A stretch of DNA of 64,000 nucleotides from Erythrobasidium yunnanense. Taxonomy: Eukaryota; Basidiomycota; Cystobasidiomycetes; Erythrobasidiales; Erythrobasidiaceae. Both the position numbers and the translations under genes were made by a program. Below are positions 25,207-34,628 of the stretch, in pieces. The stretch covers positions 1,798,001 through 1,862,000 of the forward strand of contig BCJC01000003.1 of NCBI GenBank assembly GCA_001600175.1, read 5' to 3'. Every line of letters starts with the position of its first letter. Positions within the stretch are counted from its first letter, which is position 1. The notes under the pieces were generated by a model that was given only the letters and a program-made list of their open reading frames with translations, was not told the origin of the DNA and ran no database searches.

Positions 25207-26749
25207 TTAGGCCTTTCTATACCGGCCGGAGTAGGCGACATGGATGCTGTGCTCCTCATCGTCAGTCTTGGCAGAGCGGTTTGTGGCAGCATAAGGATGA
25301 GTCTTCTCCTGGGCCTCTTCCTTCTCATCGAGGTGCCCATGGGTCTGAAGAGGTGGCACGATGATCTCTGTATGTCCAGGATTACCAGATTGTCTGTAGC
25401 CGGATGTGGTATCGTCTGGGACGTCCACTGCACGTTGGGAGGTAACGAATGCTCGGATACCTCCTGTCTTTCCACCATTGGCGTGGTTGCCTGAGTTCTG
25501 GGAGTTTTGGGAGGCTGAAGCGAGCGGATTGAGACCTTGCTTGGTAGTGAGACGCAAAGTGATGACCATCTGGCAGACAAGCACAGTCGTCAAGAAGCTA
25601 GAGAGCGGCGACATGAGCTGCAAGTTGTCAATAACGTCAGACTTGCTTAGAAGTCAAGTGGTGGAGGCAAGGCATACTGCTCGCTGCATGTCGCTTGCGC
25701 TGAGGAAGTAGATAATCTGTCCGAGATCTACGACCATGACCAGGAGAGGATAGATCTGGCCATACTTGGTGACTACGACCTGCCAAAGCCTGTCTGCGAT
25801 CGAAGAAGCAGGATTGTGGAAAGAGACGACCTCCCAAGCTTTGGCGAAGCTGAACGAGGTGATGAATAGGTGTGCAACCAGTGGCAGGATCCAGTATGCC
25901 ACGTAGAGGTCGCCGGGCTCAGCTGTCGCGACGCAGGCTTTTATGCCGGTTGCGAGCGAGTAGGAGGTGGTCTTTTCGATCGTTATAGCTAACATACCAC
26001 CGAACTGACACGCTGCGAGGAAGAGAGTGAAGGCCAGGATCTAATGATAGCCGAGGCGTCAGTTTTCAGATTACATTAGGGAGGGAAGGCTTTCGCGCAC
26101 AGCGGTGGATTTCTCCCATAGCAGATAGTTTCTAGCGGCGAGTATCAAGGTTGCTGTCGAGCCTATGTAAGCTTTGCTGTAAACTTCAGAGGGGCTGACT
26201 TACCGCCTAGAGCAGGTAGAGTCGCCAAAGCAGGTGGTGCCTTTACGAATCGGTCGCAGCTGGCAGGAGAGAAGTTGGCTGCAATATACATTCACGTCAG
26301 TCAAAGCCTGCGCGAAGTGCAATTAGCGTCACCTACTGAAAAAGCCGATGAAGAAGATGATTCCGGTCAGGAGGGTAGTGATGCGAGTGAAGAGATAAGA
26401 GTATTTGAGCAAGGAGCGTTTAGCAGTCTGTATATATCGCAGATCAGTACCTGTCTAACAGCACAAAGGGGGGAGGGTGGATGCGGGCTTACGAACACGA
26501 GGCGCCATTCAGTATGCAGGTAGGCTAGCGAATCCCAAAGTACGATAGCGAAAGCGCATGCTCCGATAGTTTGTGCGAGCTTGACATCGTGTTTGACTTC
26601 TTTTACGACAGCCGCAGTCGTGGGATCCATTCCTACCATCATGCAATCAGCATTTACTTGCAACCTTAATATACCAGATCAGACTCACCGAATGTACCAT
26701 CAAGGATGGACTGGATGTCGAAGCCGGCAGGAGGTGCAGTTCCAGCCAT
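25207..26749 (-). CDS. Fungal multi-pass (about seven TM) membrane protein
   Basis: The minus-strand gene begins MAGTAPPAGFDIQSILDGTFG and is split by several introns (the first about 26691-26636). Hydrophobic spans occur at IGACAFAIVLWDSLAYL, SYLFTRITTLLTGIIFFIGFF, ILAFTLFLAACQFGGML, LYVAYWILPLVAHLFITSF, YGQIYPLLVMVVDLGQIIYF and FLTTVLVCQMVITLRL. A hydrophilic tail of ~110 residues follows. The pattern, including TEWRLVF-xxx-RSLLKYSYLFTR, resembles the large basidiomycete families of seven-TM proteins such as DUF6533/6534. Function is unknown; a receptor-like role has been guessed for such families but is not supported here. It converges on PPM1 with about 290 bp between. Confidence 0.72.
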
Positions 26750-28032
26750 GGTGGTCAAATCAGCTGATTCTCTAACTCGGTCAAGCTGTCAGACTGGGAG
26801 GTAGGAAGCAGAGGAGAGGAGGAGTCAGAGTGCAGCAGAGCAGGGTTCTCAACCCCATAACGCCTCGTTTGCTGTCAAGAAGCCGAACACGAGCTCAGGA
26901 AGACTTTGGATTCGAGGCGTCCGGGCATCGTCCGAGCTCGACTTCTGCGATGAAGGCGAGTCACGACATCACCAGGAATGGCATGCTGCATCTGTCATGC
27001 TGTCTTGATAGCATGGCACATCTGGTCAGTGAGCGCATGCCAGAGACGAGATCAGCTACCAAGGACTGCTTGATGGGTCGCGAGCGATTGAAGTGTCGCT
27101 TTCCCTGCACTCTCGTTTTTTCCTTGTCACTCTACGCGTCGACTCACTGGCTACCTATCTGCTGCATCCACCCAAGCCTGCTCCCTTCGCCAATCCTTAT
27201 GTCCATCAACCTTTCATTTTCACTCCTTTAGATCACCACCCCTTCCAATCTCATGCAAATTCTGCTGACTCAAGTCCGCTCGCTCGCTGAAGCTGCTGAC
27301 GGCTCTTGCTTTCTCGCCCATCGATCGACGAACAATATCCGGTGGTCGAGCTCTCAGACCAGCTCTCAAAGACTGCTACGCTTCGATATAACTTCCAGTA
27401 TCAGTATGACCTGCGATTGCGATTCCACGTTCACATATCATCCCCAAACCGCAAGGCATTCAGCACATTGGACCTGCAGACGATGCGGCGAACGCAGGGA
27501 CACACATCCCTGCTCGGTCAGATCGATGCTCCCTGGTGCGGTCCGTGATCGATACGTATGTGCAGGACTTTGCGGGTACTGGAAGACCATGGTGGGTTAT
27601 TCGCTGCTGACTAAACACCTGCTAGTCGACCGTGATGGCTCTTACTTACTGTTTCTCACTTCAGACCTAGAGGGGGCCTTGATCCCTCTGTAACGGCATA
27701 AGATTGGCTCGGTAGAATCCCATCGTAGTCTCAAACCTATGCTACCCTGCTTTAACGACATTGTTGTTTGTGCCTGACACATGGACTTGCATTGACCTCG
27801 ACCTTTTCCTTCAAGCTATTCTATCCCTACATCTCGCGATGTTGCGGCTCGTTCGGAGTCCCAAACCTCAGCATTGAGGCCGGGACCTGCTATAGCTCAC
27901 CGGAAAGTTCACTTGCAAAGCGCCATTGTGGTGGCTTTTGACTTAGCCTTTGTCGTGTGTGCAGGTACCGGCGGTAGCGTATGTCTTTTGGCTTCTGGCG
28001 CTTCATCTGAAACATTCACCGATATCTTCACA
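26750..28032. other. Gene-poor stretch
   Basis: Divergent promoter zone between the membrane gene and a plus-strand orphan. One frame stays open from 27253 to 27693 (146 codons, Cys-rich middle such as CRRCGERRDTHPC), but it matches no family and its composition is unconvincing. Pyrimidine-rich tracts around 27100-27250 would suit a promoter or 5' leader. No repeat or RNA gene seen. Confidence 0.35.
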
Positions 28033-28500
28033 ATGTCCAAGAAAACAACAGCATCAATGGTGATCATCAAGAACGTACGACCGATATCTGCTCCAGTCGA
28101 TACTTCCGAATCAAAGGGTGCAAGCGGGCTCTGGCTACCTGTCCAAGTTGAACATATGTCGCTACGAGGTCCTCGAAAAGCGCACCACGTATCTTACATG
28201 GCGCCCACTTCTGTGCACTGGGACTATGCGCCTCAGCTGAACGCTATCGCGCCTGGATGGACAAAGGACGCGGATGTATTCCAGAAAGCATTGATGCAGC
28301 TTCGAAGAGATAAGAACTTCTTCTTTTCTGTCGTCAGGTACGATAACAACGATGGAAGCATCCATAGCGCCGTCGTGAACCCTCTTTGGAAGCCTCGGAC
28401 GATGGAGGAGATAATAGCCGAGGAGGCCTTGATGGCCGACAGCAGGCGTAAGAGGCGTGCTCTAGGTATACGTCGTAGACCAATAATCACTGTCGTATAG
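28033..28500 (+). CDS. Hypothetical protein, 155 aa
   Basis: An uninterrupted frame starting MSKKTTASMVIIKNVRPIS and ending in a basic tail (DSRRKRRALGIRRRP). The middle, with WLPVQVEHMSLRGPRKAHH, VHWDYAPQLNAIAPGW and FFFSVVRYDNNDGSIHS, looks folded. No family recognised. The frame is open upstream of the first ATG, so a spliced 5' exon cannot be excluded. It converges on the small minus-strand orphan with about 115 bp between stops. Confidence 0.5.
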   Translation: MSKKTTASMVIIKNVRPISAPVDTSESKGASGLWLPVQVEHMSLRGPRKAHHVSYMAPTSVHWDYAPQLNAIAPGWTKDADVFQKALMQLRRDKNFFFSVVRYDNNDGSIHSAVVNPLWKPRTMEEIIAEEALMADSRRKRRALGIRRRPIITVV

Positions 28501-28616
28501 TCGCGACTAAAGCTTTAGCAGCATAAGCCAGAGCTTTACAGACTATTTCTTCATTCTGTAGATCGATTGGCTCATGAAAATTGATGCGACCAGAGCTGAT
28601 GTTTGTGGGCCAGCGT

Positions 28617-28883
28617 TCATTCTCCATACAATTCTCTCTGCTCCTGCATCTGCTGCTTCTCCCACGCTTGCGCATCAGGACCTGCTTGGAACTCGTATTT
28701 CTCGATAACTTCCTTCGTGTCGGCGTTATGGATTTTGAGAATCACCGTCTTATAGTCTTCAGAGAACAAGATGCCAACGAACGTATCGCCACCTGCTGCA
28801 TCGAGGACTTTATTATATCGTGCCCTCTCGCTGGGATCGAGCCATTGGAGCTTGCGCGACTCTTCTTGAGTAGATGAGGTCAT
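28617..28883 (-). CDS. Small hypothetical protein, 88 aa
   Basis: Starts MTSSTQEESRKLQWLDPSER, followed by a compact beta-rich segment (GDTFVGILFSEDYKTVILKI) and a Gln/Glu-rich helical tail (WEKQQMQEQRELYGE). Unrecognised. The frame extends upstream without ATG to 28967, and an ATG at 28980 lies in another frame, so an unseen 5' exon is possible. The alternation of charged and hydrophobic residues argues for a real protein. Confidence 0.45.
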   Translation of the reverse strand: MTSSTQEESRKLQWLDPSERARYNKVLDAAGGDTFVGILFSEDYKTVILKIHNADTKEVIEKYEFQAGPDAQAWEKQQMQEQRELYGE

Positions 28884-29920
28884 GAGGAGGACTGAACAAG
28901 GAGGTGTGAAGAGACAGAAGACGGTCGGAAGGATATGTGCAGTCTTGGGCCGCAGAGCCAGGAACAAAGCTCTTGTACATTGAGAGCTGTTAGAAAGGAG
29001 AAAGGAACGCTGGCAATGGTGTTGCAGTGCATTCTCACTTCGTAGATACGCAGTAGCCTGAGATACGAGCTAGCGGCACCAGACGGTCATTAAGCGGGGT
29101 TGAGCGAAAGAAGACCGATGAAGCCGCAGCTGATCTCATGGTGTATGCATATTACATGAATTCTGAACTTGCGATATCTATCCAGAGGCAACATTATACA
29201 CAATCATGCTGCATCAAGGCCATCTGTGCCTTCCCAACACTGATCATTCTGATACTGCGTCATCAGCTATAGCAGCAGCAGCATGCGCACTGTAGATCAC
29301 CTGTAGTTACTAGGCTGCGTTGCATTGCTATTAGCTCATAGAGGCTTGAAAGGCCCAATTCTGTGAATAGGCAGGTCGAAGCAAGGCAATGGAAGCATCG
29401 CTAACAGCACCAGATCTCTAGATGATCTCTGAATTGTGCTATCAGTGCAGCCATCCAGTATGCCTGCGATAGTCTCTGGGCAAGGTCGGAAGCAGATAGA
29501 ATCGATTCATATATGCGACGCGTTCGGCAGGCAAAGTGCCGCTCGGTGATGCACCGCGCTGAAGCAGGATGAACAGGCGGGTCCAATGATGGTGAGCCTC
29601 TTAGCGTGATTTTCGTAGCTGGGATTGGACTTAGATGTCAATCTGCGTTGGAAGCGTTCGCAGTCGAGACATCGCGATGAATGTAAGCTCTGAAGACCAC
29701 TGGATCCGAAATGACTGATAAGACTGGCTGCAGGAATCGCTTGCACTTTGGGTAGTCAGGGTACGGATTGGTGAATTCGTCAGCCAGTCTGGGTCCGACC
29801 GCCGAAGAGCGCCAATATAGGAGATGATAGATGGATTGCCTGCTGCTTCTCCCGAGAGACAGACAACGGTGGTGAAACAGGAAAATAACCGAAAGCAGAA
29901 AATGCGAGTTTTGTTTCCGT
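28884..29920. other. Intergenic, about 1 kb, nothing recognised
   Basis: Region between the 3' end of RPL9 (29921) and the small minus-strand orphan, both on minus. Only short chance frames are present on both strands. No tRNA-like B box, repeat or transposon signature noticed. Confidence 0.4.
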
Positions 29921-30774
29921 TTAAACCTCCTCCACGGCGATGGTGCCCTTGTCGCTGACGTAGATACCTGCGACAGACAATGTATCATAATCAGCTTTGC
30001 GAACGATGCGACTGAAATGCGAGATGGGATTCGCGCACCGTCCAAGAACTTTCGGATATCCTTGTTTCGTACGAGGCATGCACCGTGCATGGAAGCAGCT
30101 GACTGCGATACGTTTTCGATGTCGTTTCCTTCTAGCCAGTACTCGTCCTTTTGCGCCTTTGCCTCGGATACGGTGACTCCGTCAAGCATGAGAACTTGGC
30201 GTGCGAGCTGCGAACGATGGTAACCGTCAGCTTCGGGCTGACCATCTTATCCTAAGCCTCTGCGCCCACCTTCTCGCCCAAAAAGTTTCTGATCTCTACT
30301 GCCTTCCCGCTGTCCTGGACGATAATGTTGATGGGGAAATGTGCGTAGACGGCGCGGACCTTGTATCTGAAACCCTTGGTAACACCGGTGATCATGTTCT
30401 CGATGAGGGATTTGACGGTTCTCAAGCATGCAATGTGCTTTCGTGCGCCGTGCCATACGACGAGCTTGACTCTGGTGTCTTTGCCTTCGGTCTTTGGCTT
30501 TTGCAGGCGGAGGTCCATGTTGATGTGCTTGATGGACTGTTGACGAAGCATTCTCAGCCTGCTGCTCTTGCCTGATCCTGCTACTTTGCTAGATCCACCT
30601 TCTTTAGGGCTCCTCTTGGACCGGAAACGGAGATTTCCCGCGCCTTGATGTCTACAGTGACTCCTGCAGGTACAATGACCTCCTCATCTGTATATACCGC
30701 TTTCTGGAAAGTGCAGATGTCCCGTCAATGCCTCGTCCTGCTGTATGCTGTTCTCGTCAAAGTTGACATACCAT
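29921..30774 (-). CDS. RPL9: 60S ribosomal protein L9 (uL6)
   Basis: Coding exons 30774-30772, 30703-30599, 30536-30270, 30207-30039 and 29967-29921 give 196 aa, close to the human and yeast lengths. Family blocks: MKAVYTDEEVIVPAGVTV, ISVSGPRGALKK, HGARKHIACLRTVKSLIENM, ITGVTKGFRYKVRAVYAHF, EIRNFLGEK, WLEGNDIENVSQSAA and NKDIRKFLDGIYVSDKGTI. The first coding exon is the ATG alone; the intron begins at the base after it. uL6 sits near the sarcin-ricin loop and P-stalk base of the 60S subunit. All five junctions preserve frame and family spacing. Confidence 0.93.
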
Positions 30775-31410
30775 GATGGAAACTGGACGCAGAAGCAACA
30801 GTCAGTACGCCGTGCTGTTGCAATACTGTACGCTATGCACTCACAGTGTTCTTGAGGATTGTCGACTGAGTCGTCCGGAAGAAGCGAGGCTTTCGGCGCA
30901 CTCAACCTGCAAAACTCGATCGAGCAAGGGGGAAGGCGCAAAATCGCAAAATGCAGAACGCAACTCGAAATTCATGCAAAATACTGACGCTGTATACAGA
31001 GAATGCACACATATCGCAGCTCCTTTAATTGCTTATGGCCCGCTCAAACGGCCTATCGAGCAAGAAAATGCGTTCAATCGAATACCCGTTGGAGACTGAC
31101 TTATACTTCCTTCCTCCCGGCTTCCCTACTTCCTATCCATACTCTTACTTCTTCTGTCTTCTCTACGGCGGTCTGATTCCTTGAATTGGAGGAGAACCTA
31201 CGGGTCCCTAATCTGCTTCACATGGCTTTGCAGTCGCAAAAGCTCAATCTGCGTACTTGCACTCTTTACATAACCCTCAGCATCCCCGTACTATCTCCAT
31301 ATCAGCCATGCCTGACTACGGGTCCTATCTAGCCAGCGTCGGCTGGAAGGCCCCCGACGAGAGCTAGGCAGAACAAGACTGCAATGCTGCCATGACGTAC
31401 AATGCTCTGC

Positions 31411-31492
31411 AGAAGAGCAACGCTACGCTAGTGCTCTTCTACGCTAGTGCTCTTCCACTTCCATAACAGCGGAAGATCTGATCAAATCTTCC
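31411..31492. repeat. Two hairpins and a tandem 16-bp repeat
   Basis: AGAAGAGCA (31411-31419) pairs with TGCTCTTCT (31432-31440) around a 12-nt loop. ACGCTAGTGCTCTTCT is followed immediately by a 15/16 copy (31425-31456). GGAAGAT (31471-31477) pairs with ATCTTCC (31486-31492). The cluster lies 40-130 bp upstream of a CCAAT/TATA promoter. Confidence 0.6.
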
Positions 31493-31533
31493 GTAAAACA
31501 AGACAACCTGGAAGATTCAGCACCTAGAATCAA

Positions 31534-31553
31534 CCAATTCGCAGCCTATAAAA
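31534..31553 (+). promoter_or_regulatory. CCAAT box plus TATA box (TATAAAA)
   Basis: CCAAT at 31534-31538 and TATAAAA at 31547-31553, followed by a pyrimidine-rich tract to about 31620, form a textbook RNA polymerase II core promoter pointing right. The transcript it would drive is uncertain: the nearest ATG is at 31657. Confidence 0.5.
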
Positions 31554-32791
31554 GCCCTCCTATCCTCTTGCTTCTCTTCTCTCTCCTTCATCTCATAATC
31601 ATAATCCCAATTCTAACTCTGACTCCATCTGCCTGCACCCTTACTTTCTATAACAGATGATCTATACCACTCTACTTCACGACGTATCTTTCATCTACAG
31701 CACACCGGGACACTCTACACAGCAACCTATGCCAGACCGTCAGTCTACCATCGTGGCGATTATGTCAGCCGTATGTTCGCAGAAACAACCAGGTGTCAGT
31801 CGATCTGAATATTGCTACACTAATCCATATCGCTCAAGGAACAATGCAACATAAGCAGGAGCATGCTCGGCGCTCTTACATCTACAGCTCGCTTTCACTT
31901 CATGCACAATGTCGCTCTACAACCCGCTTTCCTTCATGCACAATATGGACCTATCACCGCAAGTAGCCAAGACAGCTAATTCCTGCCGGCAACTACTACT
32001 GGCACTTCGGTGGGGCTATGAAGATTACGAAATCTGAATATAACTGGAGGATCGTCAGGGATGAACCCACATCGTGCGGTTTCCAGCTCCTGCTCCTCGC
32101 AATGGGAGCCCGTCTTCCGTCAGGACGTGTATCCATTTACCATCTTCAGCAAAGTGCAGCGCCTCAACACAGGCGAAATCTTACTGCTTGGTACATCTTC
32201 ACCAAGCGCTGCTTGCAAAGTTCTTAGGTCTGGCTCATTGGAGTCTGCACGAATCGAGCGGCTGCATACTCATTTGGAGGATCAGAAGTGCCAAGCCATC
32301 TTGGATGCTGCACATCATAGAAGATCGCGCTTTCTATCTTACAGTGGTCGTCGCGCTCCTCTGGATCTAGCCAGCGCACTGCTTTAGGGTGATCAGCCAG
32401 AGTCCAAAGTGGACATCTGCAGCCATCTTCCGCAGGGTAGCCGGTGCCTATGAGCATCATGCCTCATCCACTCAACTTTCATGTCCAACATCCATCGGCT
32501 ATGCGAGACCTTTGAACTGATCAAGTCGAAGCTCAAACAGTACCAGCTACAATCAATGAGCATGGCCCAGTTGCGCGCAAATGCAGGTTCGACCTCAAAG
32601 GCACGCCACCAATGCAAGAAGCTATAAAGCAGCGGAATACCAATGAAAGTCAGAGGCATGAGGAATAGACTCTGAAAGCGGTCCGCCATCCCACTATTGA
32701 TAGCTAGCAACGACACACTTGCTATTTGTCAAGGTCGAGCTGGAGTTGCAGCGACTGGGAAAGGATGAAATTCTAGCGGTCAGCCTCAAGC

Positions 32792-33661
32792 ATGGATGGT
32801 GCCCCCCGCTCAGAGAGTATTTCACCGGAAAACCTCTTTCACCGGTTATGCCGACCACTTGATAAGCTTCGCGAAAGACAAGCCAACCAGTCGGTGCTCT
32901 TTTACAAGTCATCGTGAGAGCTCCCATCCTCCAGAACCTTCGCTTACACCGGACGACTAAGCTCACATCGAGAAGACATAGCTCGATACTCGATACAATA
33001 CTCTGAGTGGTCGCCTTCTCATCCCGTTCTGGATGCCTGGAATTAACGTCGATAAGCTGGCAGGTATGCGGGCTCAGGACAAATGAGTATCCGCTCACGT
33101 AGCTCTCCTCTACAGACAGAGGTACTATCACGACCGCCAACTTGAGGGGCTTCGCTGTCTCGCTCTTTCGAGCTATATTGACGACCGATACTGTGCAGCG
33201 GGTAGCTAAATCAAACCTGCAGCTTCCTTTGGCATGCATACATTTGGCAGATGTACAGGAATTTCAGCGGCATCGAAGAGACAGCGACATCGAAGAGATC
33301 GCTTTCAAGAACGTCAGTGCAAGTACGACATCGCAAAGGTTACGGAAGAGGCTTCGTCTTGACTTGTTTTGTCTCATGCCTACTGGCTGATTCCTTTCGT
33401 AGAACTTCTTCTTTCTCAAGCGAAGACCGGAATCAAAATCGACTGGGGTTCTTCGAAAGATTCACGTCGATGCTCTGACTCGCAACTTGCATAGAGAAGC
33501 TCAAGAAACCTCCGAGGTGCATGTGGATATTACAGCTTCATCGTGGCTTTCCGCAGTCCATGGTAGGCTTGTTTTTCGTGCAGGTCAATTGGCTGGCAAT
33601 GTCTGACGAGCATGCTTCCTCTTGCTTAGAGCTTTCTCTGAAAATCCTTCGAATCTGCTAG
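32792..33661 (+). CDS. Spliced orphan protein, 174 aa, with a 7-nt first exon
   Basis: Six exons (32792-32798, 32867-32913, 32982-33063, 33116-33312, 33403-33562, 33630-33661) give one 175-codon frame with every phase consistent. Protein landmarks: start MDASRKTSQPVGALLQVIL, then RYNTLSGRLLIPFWMPGIN, DRGTITTANLRGFAVSLF, LQLPLACIHLADVQEF, NNFFFLKRRPESKS and HVDITASSWLSAVHELSL. Donors GTGAGA, GTATGC, GTCAGT and GTAGGC and acceptors ACATAG, TACAG, CGTAG and CTTAG are normal; the first donor (GTGCCC) is weak, so exon 1 is the least certain. No family recognised. The opposite strand is also open over part of this span (181 codons), which I treat as a shadow. Confidence 0.55.
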
Positions 33662-34628
33662 GTCTTCGCGATTTTGAAAGATCTCTGTGCTCGTTCGCGA
33701 TTCCAGAGTCTTCGCGTGACCAGGAGGGAAGGATGGCTCAGATTCCACGGGTGTGGAGTTGTGAAGTGACTTCTTGCAGGATATCAGAGAGATAAAAAAG
33801 AAGTGTTCAATGGGTACCGTATGCCGTCGAATCGACCATGATCGCCCATGCGAACAGCGTAAGATTGGGCTCAACGCCAACTACGTGGACTATGCATGCT
33901 GGCAGAGCTCGGTTGAGATCAAGTAACTGCTGCTCAATTCGAACTACTTCATCGCTGGCTGGCTGAAATGAGTAGCTTTCTCGTATATATCCTGCTTCGC
34001 TTCTCAGGCATTTAGGACCCAGGTCGAATTCTTGGAACTCAGAAGCAGAATCACAGCCAAACCACCTCCGCTAAAGGAAGACATCATCCAACGCTTTGGC
34101 AGTTAAGTCTAAAGAAGAATAGAAAACGAGCGAGTGGCCATCCCCAGTAGACCCGAGACTGAGCAGAGCTCCTGAGATTGTGCGGGCTGAAAATGAAGGT
34201 CCTGCATAGCGAATGCCAGCACTGTCGCCTGTCCAATCACGCCTGTTCAATCACGCGTACTGCAGACAGTAGCATAGATAAGTAGATTCGCACGATCGGA
34301 GTTGTTGACTTCTTGTTGACAGCTGCTTTGGCTTTCTTTTAGCAGTCCGAGCATCTGAAGAACCATAAGTCAGAGCAGAAGCCCTGAATCAAGACAGGCC
34401 GGAGAAGTGTATCTTCTCGAAGGACAGCAACCTTGAATGCGGAAAAAGGCGCGATAGCGGACCAGGGCATCTTCAGAGTTGTAGACAGATGATAAAGCAG
34501 CATTATAGAGGCATTGTGATACCGGCCTTGCGTAACTTTCACCTTTTGTTCGAAAGCGAACCTCTCTTTCTCTGCCCACCAATTTTCCTTCGATCTTTGA
34601 CCACAAAGGAACGCTTTTCGCACCTTGC
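33662..34628. other. Intergenic upstream of PCF11
   Basis: About 1 kb between the 174-aa orphan and PCF11, both on plus. Only short frames are seen on either strand. No repeats, RNA genes or transposon signatures recognised. Confidence 0.4.

Larger units (their letters stand above)
30775..32791. other. Gene-poor region with a strong-looking promoter
   Basis: Begins with the RPL9 promoter. Around 31411-31492 lie two hairpins and a tandem 16-bp repeat, followed by CCAAT and TATA boxes at 31534-31553. A possible two-exon frame starts at 31657 (exon to ~31774, intron with a GTATGT donor, second exon ending near 31971; about 84 aa) but has no family match. On minus, 32224-32716 carries open frames, one hydrophobic (LFLMPLTFIGIPLLYSFL) and one containing ADHPKAVRWLDPEERDD, faintly like the loop of MFS transporters; these look like remnants or chance. 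Confidence 0.35.

Noticed and set aside
27253-27693. Cys-containing 146-codon plus frame
   Set aside because: No family, unusual composition, and other frames in the region are equally open; kept only as a note.
32224-32716. Possible MFS-transporter remnant on minus
   Set aside because: Only a short loop-like segment (RWLDPEERDD) and one hydrophobic stretch; too little for a pseudogene call.
32694-33239. Minus-strand frame of 181 codons
   Set aside because: Overlaps the spliced plus-strand orphan, whose exons keep phase across five introns; the minus frame shows no domain and odd composition.
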